A DNA stretch of 64,000 nt from Arthrobacter sp. zg-Y820 (GCF_030142155.1 NZ_CP126247.1:620001-684000); one strand, 5' to 3'. Positions 33,996 to 43,749 are shown, numbered from the stretch's first letter. Numbers and translations: made by a program. The notes: generated by a model from the sequence alone, not told the origin.

Positions 33996-35876
33996 TTGAA
34001 GAAGATTGACGGGATCGCGAAGTCCGTAAATGACATTCTCAAAGGAAACCGCTATTCAATCGATTACTACCAGCGGGAATATCGCTGGGAGTTCAAGCAG
34101 CTTCAAGAACTAGTTAACGACCTTACCGGTAGGTTCTCTGATGCCTGGGATTCGGCTCATGAACGTAGCGAAGTTGAAAAGTATCCATACTACTTTCTCG
34201 GCTCAATCATCGTTTCTGAAAAAGACTCTGCCTCCTTCATAGTCGACGGACAACAACGCCTCACAAGCCTGACTCTCCTTCTGACCTACCTGCGGCGGCT
34301 TCAAGATCAGCGCGCGGTTCAAGTACCCATCGATGACCTGCTGATGGTGGAGAAGTACGGTAAAAAGTCCTTCAACCTCGACGTTGCTGACAGGACTGAA
34401 TGCATGACTTCCCTCTTTGAAACGGGGCGATTCAGCCCGCCGCCGGAGGCCTCGGAATCAGTACAAACCCTGGTAGCTCGCTATGACGAACTGGATGACA
34501 CCTTCCCGGAAGAGCTAAGAGGCGACGCGCTGCCCTTCTTCATCGATTGGCTTATCTATAGGGTCCAGATCGTCCAAATCACCGCGTACACCGACGACGA
34601 TGCCTACACGATCTTCGAGACCATGAATGACCGGGGGCTCAAACTGACTCCAGCCGACATGCTCAAGGGGTACCTGCTCTCCAACATCACCGAAGGGACT
34701 GCGCGGGCGACGGCAAATGACTCGTGGCGCAAGCGCATGCTGGAGCTGGGCAGTCTCCACAAGGACGGGGATTCCGACTTCATCAAGACCTGGTTCAGGA
34801 GCCAGTACGCCGAGAAGATCCGTGAGCGCAAGAAGGCGGCCAGACCTGAGGACTGGGACCGAATCGGCACAGAATTTCATCGATGGGTCCGGAATGACGC
34901 CGTTCGCTTGGGCCTGAGTAGCCAAGGAACCTTCTATGACTTCGTAATGAAGGACATGGATTTCTACAGTCGCCAATATCTCCGCGTAGCCAAAGCCTCG
35001 ACCGGTGAATCGACCCCGTCCGGGTTGGAACACATCGGTTACAACGCCGATCGAGGCTTCACCTTGCAGCATCAACTACTCCTTGCGCCCTTACAGCCCG
35101 AAGACTCGCAGGAGACAGTGGATCAAAAATTGGCGCTGGTTGCACGCTACGTCGACATTCTCCTGGCTTGGAGGATCTGGAATTGGCGCAGCATTGCCTA
35201 CTCCACAATGTCGTATGCCATGTTCGTAGTGATGAAGGATATTCGAGGACTCAGCGCCGAAGATCTAGCAGTCAGACTCCACTCCTTGCTGCTGAGTGAA
35301 ACTGAAACGTTTGACAGTAACAATAGGTTCCGAATGCATCAGCAGAACCGTTTTCAAGTACACCGGTTTCTCGCACGCCTTACCGACTACGTGGCTGTGC
35401 AGTCCGGAGGAGCAAGCCGGTACAGGGAACTGACAAACGCTGCGAATGTTCGCTACGAAGTGGAGCATATCTGGGCGGACCATCCTGAGCAGTATCTCGA
35501 TGAGTTCCCTCAGACCCACGACTTTTCAGAACACCGCAACCTCATTGGTGGGCTCCTCCTTCTGCCCAAGTCATTCAACGCCAGCTATAACGATGATGCC
35601 TACGAGAGCAAGTTGCAGCACTACCTGACGCAGAATCTTCTCGCTAGGTCTCTTCATTCTCAGTGCTATGAGAAGAACCCCGGCTTCGTGCAGTTCATCA
35701 AGAAAGGAAACCTGCCGTTCAAGCCCTATGACAGTTTCACGAAAACAGCCAATCTTGAACGCGGAGAGCTGTACAGAGACCTCGCGAAGCGAATCTGGAA
35801 TCCCGACGACCTACTGGGTCTGGGAGCGAGTTCCGGCAGCGGAACGACATCCGGAGGAGCATCGACTGATGCGTAG
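33996..35876 (+). CDS. DUF262/DUF1524 protein, GmrSD-like restriction enzyme (1)
   Basis: This 626-aa protein starts with TTG (GGGAG upstream). The N-terminal DUF262 (GmrS-like, ParB/sulfiredoxin fold NTPase) has YYQREYRW at 24-31 and the active-site VDGQQRLTSL with Asp84 to Arg88. The C-terminal DUF1524 (GmrD-like His-Me nuclease) has VEHIWAD with Glu490-His491 and a following HRNLIGGLLLLP. GmrSD enzymes cut phage DNA with modified (glucosylated hydroxymethyl) cytosine; this one is a likely type IV-like defence nuclease. It is followed by a PLD-helicase gene after 189 bases on the same strand. Confidence 0.87.
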   Translation: MKKIDGIAKSVNDILKGNRYSIDYYQREYRWEFKQLQELVNDLTGRFSDAWDSAHERSEVEKYPYYFLGSIIVSEKDSASFIVDGQQRLTSLTLLLTYLRRLQDQRAVQVPIDDLLMVEKYGKKSFNLDVADRTECMTSLFETGRFSPPPEASESVQTLVARYDELDDTFPEELRGDALPFFIDWLIYRVQIVQITAYTDDDAYTIFETMNDRGLKLTPADMLKGYLLSNITEGTARATANDSWRKRMLELGSLHKDGDSDFIKTWFRSQYAEKIRERKKAARPEDWDRIGTEFHRWVRNDAVRLGLSSQGTFYDFVMKDMDFYSRQYLRVAKASTGESTPSGLEHIGYNADRGFTLQHQLLLAPLQPEDSQETVDQKLALVARYVDILLAWRIWNWRSIAYSTMSYAMFVVMKDIRGLSAEDLAVRLHSLLLSETETFDSNNRFRMHQQNRFQVHRFLARLTDYVAVQSGGASRYRELTNAANVRYEVEHIWADHPEQYLDEFPQTHDFSEHRNLIGGLLLLPKSFNASYNDDAYESKLQHYLTQNLLARSLHSQCYEKNPGFVQFIKKGNLPFKPYDSFTKTANLERGELYRDLAKRIWNPDDLLGLGASSGSGTTSGGASTDA

Positions 35877-36065
35877 CCCCAGCTGGTTCCTGGAGTGTGA
35901 ATGTGGCTACAACGAGGAATGCACAATCCAGGTCAGGCCTGTTGGTTGAATACGACTATCCACGCTCGCTGACTCCACGCGTTTCAAATGTATTCAGAGT
36001 TGCAGCTACTCTCATCAGACAAGGCACCCTAAAATGGCTGCGCAAGAAACCAAGAAGGCTGGGCA

Positions 36066-39000
36066 TTGCTGAACATCTATCGGGGAGAGCCAGAATCTTT
36101 GGCGGAAGGTCTCTACGAGCTACTGCACACGAAGGAACTTGCCGAGCGGATTGAGACGCAGCCGGAACTGCAGGCTGCGTTCGAGACGGTCTCGGATGAT
36201 CTCTCTCCCGATGTCCTGGCGAGTCACATAGCCAACCAGGCGAGGCAGGCTCTGGCCGCGGCGGCCCCGGCCGATCGGGTGGCGCTGGCCAACAGCATCC
36301 TGAGCGACCTGCACGGTGCGGCACTGATTCAGGCTGGACCGCAGCAGCTGACATCGCTGTTTCCGCCCGAGGGGCTGAAGCGTCGCCAGCTCCGTCGGCC
36401 CGCAAGCTCCTTCAGCAGAGCCGCCCTGCTCACCAACGGTAAAGATGATCCCAGCTTGTCCTCGGAGCTCAACGCTGAACTGGCGTCTGCTGACCGGGTC
36501 GACATGCTGTGCGCGTTCATTCGCTGGACAGGGCTGCGGTTGTTGGGCAAGTCGCTGACCGAGCTCAAAGAGCGCGGGGTTCCCCTTCGGGTCCTCACCA
36601 CCACCTATATGGGTGCCACCGAACGGCGGGCCATCGATGAACTGGTCCGCATCTACGGTGCGGAGGTGCGCATTAACTATGAAACCCAGGCGACCCGGTT
36701 GCATGCCAAGGCCTGGTTGTTCCGCCGGAATTCCGGTTTCGACACCGCATATGTCGGGAGCTCAAACCTCAGCCGCGCGGCGATGCTTGAGGGATTGGAA
36801 TGGAACGTCAAACTCTCCGCCGTGGGAACCCCGGAACTGCTGCAGAAGTTCGAAGTGACGTTTGACAGTTACTGGGAGCAGCCGGAGTTTCAGCCTTACG
36901 ACCCAGACCGCGACGGCGACAAACTGGACGCGGCCCTTGCCAGCAACGGCGGGAAGAAAACGTCCCTTCCGCAGGGTTCCACCGGACTGGAAGTGCAGCC
37001 GCACCCGTACCAACAGGGCATGCTGGAAGACCTGGAGGCTGCCAGGGACGTCCATGGCCACCATCGCAATTTGTTGGTCGCCGCCACCGGGACCGGAAAG
37101 ACAGTCATCGCGGCCCTGGACTACAAGCGGCTGTGCGATGCTGCCGGCCGGAGGTTGACACTGCTGTTCGTCGCGCACCGGCAGGAAATCCTGGCCCAGT
37201 CCCTGCGCACCTACCGGAACGTGATGCAGGACGGCAGCTTTGGCGAGCTCTTCGTCGGCACACACAAACCCTCTGAAGGAAAGCATCTGTTCGCCAGCGT
37301 GCAGTCCCTCGCAGCGCGGGGAGTGGAGACTCTCAGCCCCGAGGAGTTCGACGTCGTCGTCATCGACGAGTTCCACCATGCCGAGGCGCCCACCTACCGC
37401 CGCATCATGGAACGTTTGGAACCGGCCGAGCTGCTCGGGCTGACAGCAACTCCGGAACGCGGCGACGGCGTCAACGTGGCCGACGCGTTCTTCGACGGCC
37501 GTGTCGCCAGTGAGCTCCGGCTCTGGGATGCGTTGGAAGCCAACCTGCTGGTGCCGTTCCACTACTTCGGGGTGGCCGACGACGTCGACCTCAGCCAGCT
37601 GGAATGGAAACGCGGCAACTACGACGCCGCGCAACTGAGCAACGTCTACACCGGCAACGACGCGCGGGCCGCCAAGGTCATCGCGGAAACCCGACGCACG
37701 GTCACCAGCGTTGAGGACATGAGAGCACTGGGCTTCTGCGTGTCCGTCCAGCACGCAAAGTACATGGCCGAGGTCTTCAATAACGCGGGAATCCCCTCGG
37801 CGACCGTTTCCGGTGAAACACCCGAACCGGACCGGGAAGCGGCGCTGCGCCTGCTGCGGGACGGGGAGCTGAACTGCATCTTCGCGGTGGACGTCTTCAA
37901 CGAGGGCCTCGACCTGCCCGAGGTCGACACCATCCTGATGCTCCGGCCCACCCAGAGCTCCACCATTTTCCTGCAACAGCTGGGCCGCGGACTCCGCCGG
38001 TCCAAGGACAAAGCAGTCCTGACAGTTCTGGACTTTATCGGCCAGCAGCGGCGAGAGTTCCGCTTCGACAACAAGCTGCACGCCATCACCGGACTGCGGC
38101 GAAAAGGGCTCAAGAGCGCCATCGAAGAAGGGTTCCCATTCCTCCCATCCGGTTCCCAGATCGTGCTGGACCGTGTTTCGCAGGAGATCATCATCGACAG
38201 CCTCCGCGATCAACTGCGGAGCACCCGGCCGCAGTTGGTCGCTGACATCCGCTTCCACGGGGAAACCGGGTTGGCAGACTTCCTGCAAAAGTCCGGGCGC
38301 GGGTTGGAAGATGTGTACCGGAAAACCGGGGAATCCTGGACTTCATTAATCCGTTCTGCGGGATTGGCCGAAGCTGCCGCCGGACCAGCACAGCTGCTGA
38401 GAGGGGATGAACAGAGGTCGATTGCGGAGGAGACGCTGCTGCTCCGGCGCATGACCACACTGCTCTGCGTTGACGATCCCGAACGGGCTGAGGCCTACAC
38501 CATGCTAGTGTCCCGGAACGCTCCGCGGTATGAGGAGCTGGGCCCGCGGGAGCAGACGTTCGCCCGCATGCTGTTCTTTGCGCTGTGGCCCGAGGCTGGG
38601 AAGTTCACCTCGTACGACGCCGGCCTCGACTTCCTGCGCAGCTATCCCACCGTGTGCGACGAGATTCGCCAACTGGCTGCCCTCGGCGTCGACCGGACTC
38701 GTTATGCGCCCAAGGGGCTGGGCCGCGGACTGGCGCATGTGCCCTTGTACTCGCACGCGACCTACCGGCGAGAGGAGGTCCTTGCGGCGCTTGGCTACCT
38801 GGCCGTGGACGGGCGGAAGGCCCGGCACCGGGAAGGCGTGGCCTGGTGCGAAGACACGCAAACTGATGCGTTCTTCGTGACGGTGGAAAAGGATGCCAAG
38901 GACCGGGCTGCCAGCATCATGTACAAGGACTACGCGCTGAGCCCGGACGTGTTCCACTGGGAGTCGCAGAACAGCACGTCTCCGACCAGTCCGGTGGGCC

Positions 39001-39215
39001 AGCGCTATCTGGACCACAAGGCTGCCGGCACGCAGATCCTGCTGTTCACCCGGGCCCGTGAAAACGACGAGTCAGGCTTGACGATGCCGTACGTCTGCCT
39101 TGGCCAGCTGGATTACATGCAGCACACCGGGTCGAAGCCGATCGCGATCACCTGGAAGCTGCAGCGGCCGATGCCGGCCGATGTTTACACGGAGGCCAGT
39201 GCCGTGGCGCAGTAA
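36066..39215 (+). CDS. PLD-nuclease/DEAD-helicase/DUF3427 fusion protein
   Basis: This 1049-aa protein begins with TTG preceded by AGAAGG at seven bases; no ATG fits. Domains in order: a helical N-terminus; a phospholipase D-like nuclease region with LHAKAW (His213, Lys215) and GSSNLS; an SF2 helicase with Walker A AATGTGKT (to Thr346), DEFHH (434-438), LTATPERGD and the motif VI QQLGRGLRRSKDK; and a C-terminal DUF3427 region with FHWESQNSTS, ILLFTRAR and PYVCLGQLDY. Its GC is higher than that of its neighbours, so it may have a separate origin. It is probably a DNA-targeting defence or repair helicase-nuclease. Confidence 0.88.
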   Translation: MLNIYRGEPESLAEGLYELLHTKELAERIETQPELQAAFETVSDDLSPDVLASHIANQARQALAAAAPADRVALANSILSDLHGAALIQAGPQQLTSLFPPEGLKRRQLRRPASSFSRAALLTNGKDDPSLSSELNAELASADRVDMLCAFIRWTGLRLLGKSLTELKERGVPLRVLTTTYMGATERRAIDELVRIYGAEVRINYETQATRLHAKAWLFRRNSGFDTAYVGSSNLSRAAMLEGLEWNVKLSAVGTPELLQKFEVTFDSYWEQPEFQPYDPDRDGDKLDAALASNGGKKTSLPQGSTGLEVQPHPYQQGMLEDLEAARDVHGHHRNLLVAATGTGKTVIAALDYKRLCDAAGRRLTLLFVAHRQEILAQSLRTYRNVMQDGSFGELFVGTHKPSEGKHLFASVQSLAARGVETLSPEEFDVVVIDEFHHAEAPTYRRIMERLEPAELLGLTATPERGDGVNVADAFFDGRVASELRLWDALEANLLVPFHYFGVADDVDLSQLEWKRGNYDAAQLSNVYTGNDARAAKVIAETRRTVTSVEDMRALGFCVSVQHAKYMAEVFNNAGIPSATVSGETPEPDREAALRLLRDGELNCIFAVDVFNEGLDLPEVDTILMLRPTQSSTIFLQQLGRGLRRSKDKAVLTVLDFIGQQRREFRFDNKLHAITGLRRKGLKSAIEEGFPFLPSGSQIVLDRVSQEIIIDSLRDQLRSTRPQLVADIRFHGETGLADFLQKSGRGLEDVYRKTGESWTSLIRSAGLAEAAAGPAQLLRGDEQRSIAEETLLLRRMTTLLCVDDPERAEAYTMLVSRNAPRYEELGPREQTFARMLFFALWPEAGKFTSYDAGLDFLRSYPTVCDEIRQLAALGVDRTRYAPKGLGRGLAHVPLYSHATYRREEVLAALGYLAVDGRKARHREGVAWCEDTQTDAFFVTVEKDAKDRAASIMYKDYALSPDVFHWESQNSTSPTSPVGQRYLDHKAAGTQILLFTRARENDESGLTMPYVCLGQLDYMQHTGSKPIAITWKLQRPMPADVYTEASAVAQ

Positions 39216-39291
39216 TCCCGCTTAACGTGATCTAGGGAGGGACTATCAGAGCACAGTGACATGCTGCGCAAGGAGGATGCCCCCACCGATG

Positions 39292-39440
39292 CTAAACCGC
39301 GTCGGCGATCCGCTTCTCGTCGCCGATAATCGTCAACAGGAACCTGCCTGAAGAGGCCGACATAATGACGCGCGGGCGCCGGGTAAGTTCCTTGAACTCA
39401 TTCACTAACAGGATGGCCGCCGGTCCAGCGTGGGAACACA
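39292..39440 (-). pseudogene. Fossil of a NERD/UvrD-type helicase C-terminus
   Basis: On the minus strand two frames together read AILLVNEFKELTRRP (about 39417 down to 39373) and FLLTIIGDEKRIADAV followed by a stop (39342 to 39292), joined by a decayed YVGL-R segment. These match, in order, the motifs VVILCVNRFKDLARAP, YVGLSRAR and LLMVVGDQELIA of the NERD helicase at 41966-43641. Frameshifts near 39345 and 39425 separate the parts. No start or helicase core remains. Confidence 0.7.
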
Positions 39441-39792
39441 CCCCGTGAGGCGTTCAGCGGCAGGTGGCTCTTTCTGAAGGCGTACTCCCACATGTCCGCA
39501 GTCAACATTATTCAACACTGGGGGCTGGGATAGGAGGGAGTAGGAGCCCGGGTACATCGTCCAGACCTGAACTCCTAGTCCTGCCAGTGGAAGCCCGCCT
39601 TTGGCCGGCTACATTAGGGTTTCTGGAGCTATCCTGCTGTCGCAAGGCTTCAGCCGCACCCGTCGACCGCAGACCTGCGAGTGGTGAACATGAACGCCAA
39701 CGGTGAGCCGCTATGCTTGGCCTGATACATTTTTGAGAGCAGATTGGTTTCTTGGATCTGTAGATGCTTTATCTATTGATAGGAAGAACGGG
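39441..39792. other. Intergenic region before the SPFH operon
   Basis: These 352 bases should contain the promoter of the SPFH operon. No secure hexamers, terminators or genes were identified; an open frame at 39464-39706 has no ribosome site or family pattern. Confidence 0.35.
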
Positions 39793-40962
39793 ATGGGGCT
39801 CGTTAAGGCCGCTATTGACTCAGTTGGCGGAGCATTTGCAGGCCAATGGAAAGATTTTCTTACGGTTCCCGCGGAACTTTCCCCAACGGCCGCATTGTTC
39901 CCTGCTGTTCGGGCAGGTGCAAATGCAAATCGCGGTTCGGGTACCAGAGGGTCGAACGCCATTTTAAGTAACGGCTCCAAGATTGTTGTTCCCGAGGGCT
40001 ACGGATTGCTCTTGTTTCAGGACGGAGAGCTGACGGCGTTCGCAGGCGACCCCGGCGCCTACATCTGGGCGTCCTCAGATATGAACTCACTTTCAATCTT
40101 CGCTGACGATGACCCGTCTGAGTCACTCATTCAGCAGTCGTGGGAGCGCTTTAAGTTTGGGGGGCAGCCCGGTTCACAGCAGCTGGCGCTTTTTGTAAAC
40201 CTGAAGGAGCTTCCTAACAATAAATTCGGCACTCAATCGGAAATTTATTGGGACGACGCCTACTTCAACGCCCAGGTCGGCGCCCTCACTCACGGCACCT
40301 ACAGCATCAGCATTACTGATCCCATCCTCTTCGCGAAACGTTTTGTCCCTGCTCGTTACTTGCAGGGCCAGGATATTTTCGATTTCACCGACAGGGGCAA
40401 CTCGGCTGCGAGCCAGTTGTTCTCAGAAGTAATTAGCTCACTGGCCGCAGCTTTCAGCAGGTATGCAAACCATCCTGACCGAGCTAACCGCATGTCACGA
40501 ATTCAGCAGGATTCGATAGGATTTGCCGAGTCCTTGTCCAGTGTGGTCGAGGAAGCCTATAAGTGGACATCAACTCGTGGGATTGGAATTTCCAAGGTAA
40601 ACCTCGTCGGAGTCAAATATGATGAGAATACGAAGGAACTGCTTCGATCTGTTCAACGGGCCGATGCATTGGCGGGCACGCGAGGCAACGCAAACCTGCA
40701 GGCTTCCGTCGCAGCTGGTATGCAGTCTGCTGGAGAAGCCCGCGGGGCTGAGGGGCTACTGGGACTGGGTGTTGCGGCTGGATCCGTGAACCTTCCCGCG
40801 CTGATGCATCAAACACCAGCACCCGTAACTTCAACGTCCACTGCCGAGAGTGATTCAGATTTAATTACAGTCCTGGGGGGTCTGAAGCGAGCTTTCGAGG
40901 CGGGGTTAATTAATCAGGCCGAATTTGATGCGGCGAAAGCAAAGGCACTTGGACTTTCATAG
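39793..40962 (+). CDS. SPFH-domain protein with C-terminal SHOCT-like segment
   Basis: This 389-aa protein begins MGLVKAAIDSVGGAFAGQWK, the usual start of YdjI-type SPFH (virion core protein-like) proteins, with AGGAAG six bases before ATG 39793. The frame extends upstream, but without a family match. Residues about 60-310 form the SPFH/band-7 domain (VPEGYGLLLFQDGEL and WDDAYFNAQVG). After a flexible Ala/Gly/Thr linker, residues 350-389 form a SHOCT-like helix pair (LKRAFEAGLINQAEFDAAKA). It probably oligomerises at membranes. It is first in a three-gene operon with a zinc-ribbon and a YbjQ-domain protein. Confidence 0.8.
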   Translation: MGLVKAAIDSVGGAFAGQWKDFLTVPAELSPTAALFPAVRAGANANRGSGTRGSNAILSNGSKIVVPEGYGLLLFQDGELTAFAGDPGAYIWASSDMNSLSIFADDDPSESLIQQSWERFKFGGQPGSQQLALFVNLKELPNNKFGTQSEIYWDDAYFNAQVGALTHGTYSISITDPILFAKRFVPARYLQGQDIFDFTDRGNSAASQLFSEVISSLAAAFSRYANHPDRANRMSRIQQDSIGFAESLSSVVEEAYKWTSTRGIGISKVNLVGVKYDENTKELLRSVQRADALAGTRGNANLQASVAAGMQSAGEARGAEGLLGLGVAAGSVNLPALMHQTPAPVTSTSTAESDSDLITVLGGLKRAFEAGLINQAEFDAAKAKALGLS

Positions 40963-40991
40963 ACTCAAGGAATTTCAACTAAGAAGGTTTG

Positions 40992-41252
40992 ATGAATCTC
41001 GTTGAATGCTCCCGATGCGGCAGCAAAGAACTTTTCGAAGAAGATGGACAAGTCATATGCGCCTTTTGTCGCTCCCGATTTATGCCAAACACTCCGGAGC
41101 ATCCGCAAAAGGGGGCTGTGGTTGATATATTGTCAGACATTCAAGTGCTGCTTCAGAAATGCGAACGCGATCCGGTGAATCGGTTCCGATACGCGAGCTT
41201 GATTCTTGACATTGACCCGACAAATACAGAAGCAGCAAAGTACCTAAGATAG
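40992..41252 (+). CDS. Small zinc-ribbon protein
   Basis: This 86-aa protein opens with a four-Cys zinc ribbon, CSRCGSKELF and ICAFCRSRF (CxxC-x13-CxxC). A helical tail with a TPR-like ILDIDPTNTEAAKYL end follows. ATG 40992 with AAGAAGG upstream is preferred over the TTG three bases earlier. It lies between the SPFH and YbjQ genes with short spacers (29 and 8 bases), so all three are probably one operon. Confidence 0.75.
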   Translation: MNLVECSRCGSKELFEEDGQVICAFCRSRFMPNTPEHPQKGAVVDILSDIQVLLQKCERDPVNRFRYASLILDIDPTNTEAAKYLR

Positions 41253-41260
41253 AGGATGCA

Positions 41261-41878
41261 ATGAAAACGAAAGACATCGCGAAAAATCTCGGGTTGGAGT
41301 TGGGCACTTTCGACGCTTGGGTCAAACAGTCCGGATACCCTTACAAGTCGGGGTTGACAGGTATTGCTGTTGCTGACGATGTGAACGTGGACGAGCTGGT
41401 GGGTTATTACCGCGAGTACCTATCCCAGGAACAGGCGCGCCTTAGTCGGGAGCATGAACAACTAGCTAAGGATAACGAGAATGCAGCTCGAGCTGCACAG
41501 GAGAAGCAGCGGGCGCTGGCCAGCATGCTTATTACTTCCGGATTTAACTTCGATGGCTATTCCATTACGAAGTATTCGGGTTACATCTCCGGTGACGATG
41601 CAGTATCGATGAATCGCCCTACCCATGGCTGGCTCGGCGGGGTCAATGGAGAAGTCGGGGCGGACTTGTTGGCAGGGCTGGCGCACATTCGGCGCAACGC
41701 CCTTGCTGAACTAAAGGAAGCCGCGTACGCGCTTGGGTGCAACGCTGTAATTGGTGTCGATTTCGACTACCTGACGATGGATCCCGAGACTGCTTCTAGT
41801 TCCGGTGGTACGCTTTATCTTCCATTTTTGTTCGCGGTTACAGCGAATGGTAACGCCGTAATGATCGAGAAAAACTAA
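41261..41878 (+). CDS. YbjQ-domain protein with N-terminal HTH-like region
   Basis: This is a 205-aa protein. Residues 1-50 (TKDIAKNLGLELGTFDAWVK, then LTGIAVADDVNVDELVGYY) resemble a helix-turn-helix or HeH-like module, 52-85 are a charged coiled coil, and 88-200 are a YbjQ (PF01906) domain with MLITSGFNFDGYSITKYSGY, RRNALAELKEAAYALGCNAV and IGVDFDYLT. YbjQ proteins form oligomers; their function is unknown despite a heavy-metal-binding label. It is last in the SPFH operon and ends just before a terminator hairpin. Confidence 0.8.
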   Translation: MKTKDIAKNLGLELGTFDAWVKQSGYPYKSGLTGIAVADDVNVDELVGYYREYLSQEQARLSREHEQLAKDNENAARAAQEKQRALASMLITSGFNFDGYSITKYSGYISGDDAVSMNRPTHGWLGGVNGEVGADLLAGLAHIRRNALAELKEAAYALGCNAVIGVDFDYLTMDPETASSSGGTLYLPFLFAVTANGNAVMIEKN

Positions 41879-41919
41879 TAAGTTTGGGCTGCTAATACTG
41901 GATCCTTAATTAGCGAAAT

Positions 41920-41967
41920 AAGTTGAGGGGGTTGCGCGTGAGGACCCGCGCAACCCTCGGCTAACTT
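41920..41967. terminator. Bidirectional terminator between YbjQ and NERD-helicase genes
   Basis: GAGGGGGTTGCGCG (41925-41938) pairs with CGCGCAACCCTC (41947-41958), with two bulged Gs, and an outer AAGTT/AACTT pair extends the stem. It separates two convergent genes. Confidence 0.65.
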
Positions 41968-43641
41968 AAAGGCTAGGAACCCACATCCCAGCCCGCCCTA
42001 ACGCCAGTTCCAAATCCCGACCTCCGGCTCGTGCAATCAGTTCCTGGTCGCCGACCACCATCAGCAGACAACGCGCCCGCGACAAGCCAACGTAGAGCTG
42101 CTCGGGAGCCCGGGCGAGGTCCTTGAACGGTTCACGCACAGGATCACCACTGACCGTTCCAACCCCTTGAAGCCGAGGACGTGCCCGTAGAACTCCTCGT
42201 CGTCGTCGTGAAAGGCCTGCCAGTACTCGGGAATGAGTTTGGACTCAAAAGCTACCTGATGCACAGGGTGCCGTTCCTTGGTGGTGAGCAGCGCGATCTG
42301 GTTCCGCGCCCAGCCTTCCTCGATCAACACATCCACGCAGTCGCTCGCGACGTCCAGCGCATCCTCGGTGGCGCAGTCGATCACCCGTACCGGTAGTCCG
42401 TCGCCGCCGCGGGGCAGAAAGTGCTCGCCGGAGAACCCCCGGAAGGTATGGGCGATGCGCTTGGTGTTCCGCAGGTTCTCGTCAATATGCAGCGTCACCA
42501 GGTTTGCCGTCGGGTCTACGCTGGTTCCGACAGTGCCGGCGTCCCACCGGCCGTAGACATTCTGCCGCTCGTCCATGAAGGCGAACACCCCGCCGTCGTC
42601 GGGCTTCTTCAGGCAGGCTAGCAGCCCCTCCCACCACAAGGGGGCGAAGTCCTGGGCCTCGTCGACGACGACGGCATCCAGCTTGGTCTCCACGTCCAGG
42701 GTCGAGGCGAGATCCTTGAGCAGACGGGGCATGTCCTGGTCGAAGTACTCCTGCCCGGCGCCGTCGGCGACGCCCAAGGATTTGGCGTACTCGTGGAACT
42801 CGCCGACGAAGACCGGCTTGGCCTGCCGCCAGGTGGAGACCTCGCGGCGCAGGTGCTCGGCCAGTCCCTTGTTGTAGCAGAACAGGCCGACCCGCTGGCC
42901 GTCCTTGGCCAGGCGCCGTGCCTTCTCGACGGCCAGCCAGGTCTTGCCGCTGCCGGCGCCGCCGACGAATCTGGCCCGGGGGATGGTGCGGGTGGAATCG
43001 AGCAGGACCTTCTGCCGCTCCGTGAGTTGGTCCTGCCGGGCCTCGAGCTCGTCGGCGTCGCCGGCGGGGGAGGAATCCGGGTCGAAGTCACCGGAAAGGT
43101 GGGGGACGATCCGCTCCAGGTACTTGGCGGCTAGCGCGCTGCCGCCCTGGGCCTCATGCTCGATGGCGTGGCGGATCAGCGCGGCACAGTTACTCATCCC
43201 GGCCTGGTCGATGATGAGGCCGCGGGGGATGCCCGCCATCTGCCAGTCCGCCGGAACCGTTGTGTAGGGAAGGCAGGCCATGTAGGCGAAGCGGCTGGTC
43301 AGCGGCGATCCCACCTGATCCTTGAGCCAGTCCTTAAGGGCGTGCTGGGCTCCCTGGGCCTGGGCTATCGGACTTGGCAGCTTGCGTTTGCCGCTGCGGT
43401 CGGACTGGTACCACTGCGCGTTCTCTACCGACACCAGTCCACCCTTGACCTCGATGGCGGCGAGCCCGACGCCGGGCCACAGGACTAAGATGTCGATCTC
43501 GTGCTCGGCCCGTCCGTGCCGCACCTGTACCGAGTGCGCCAGTACGACGTCGTCGGGCAGCTGGGCGCGCAGGGCGTCCCAAAGTGCCTTTTCGGCCAGT
43601 TGGCCGTCCTGAAAGTCTGGCTCGTCCGGTATGCAGTGCAC
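41966..43641 (-). pseudogene. NERD-nuclease/UvrD-like helicase gene with one frameshift
   Basis: The frame from GTG 43641 (AAGGGGGA upstream) encodes a NERD nuclease-related domain (residues about 10-120, EIDILVLWPGVGLAAIEVKG), then an SF1 helicase with FVGGAGSGKTWLAVEKA, VVVDEAQDFAPLWW and HIDENLRNTKRI, up to GLERSVVILCVNR. There, near 42126-42132, one base appears to be missing. The original frame stops at 42061, whereas the next frame continues FKDLARAPEQLYVGLSRA, then MVVGDQELIARAGGRDLELAL to a stop at 41966. A single sequencing error would give the same picture. If real, the loss of motifs V-VI abolishes helicase function. Confidence 0.82.
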
Positions 43642-43749
43642 GATTCCCCCTTATCGTGCCGGCGGCGATGCCGGCTCTTCGTAATCTACAGGCAGTCGTC
43701 CCATCGCTAGTCCTCAAACCAATGGGCCCGCTGTCGTCGGGTCCTTCAG

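Noticed and set aside
33661..33999. 112-codon plus-strand frame before the first DUF262 gene
   Set aside because: It lacks a ribosome site, is rich in Arg/Cys/Ser without pattern, and overlaps the DUF262 start.
35869..35949. 26-codon frame overlapping the end of the first DUF262 gene, with a CEC-x5-C pattern
   Set aside because: The overlap (ATGCGTAG) looks coupled and the cysteines suggest a zinc-ribbon remnant, but it is too short and lacks a family match to call a gene.
36762..38288. 508-codon minus-strand frame opposite the PLD-DEAD helicase
   Set aside because: It covers the helicase core, where the plus strand carries Walker A, DEFHH and motif VI; there is no ribosome site or family match.
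39464..39706. 80-codon frame upstream of the SPFH gene
   Set aside because: It has no ribosome site and no recognisable pattern, and it ends in the promoter region of the SPFH operon.
39703..39792. Upstream extension of the SPFH gene to GTG 39703
   Set aside because: The extra 30 residues do not fit the family, whose members begin MGL-K; AGGAAG stands at the right distance before ATG 39793.
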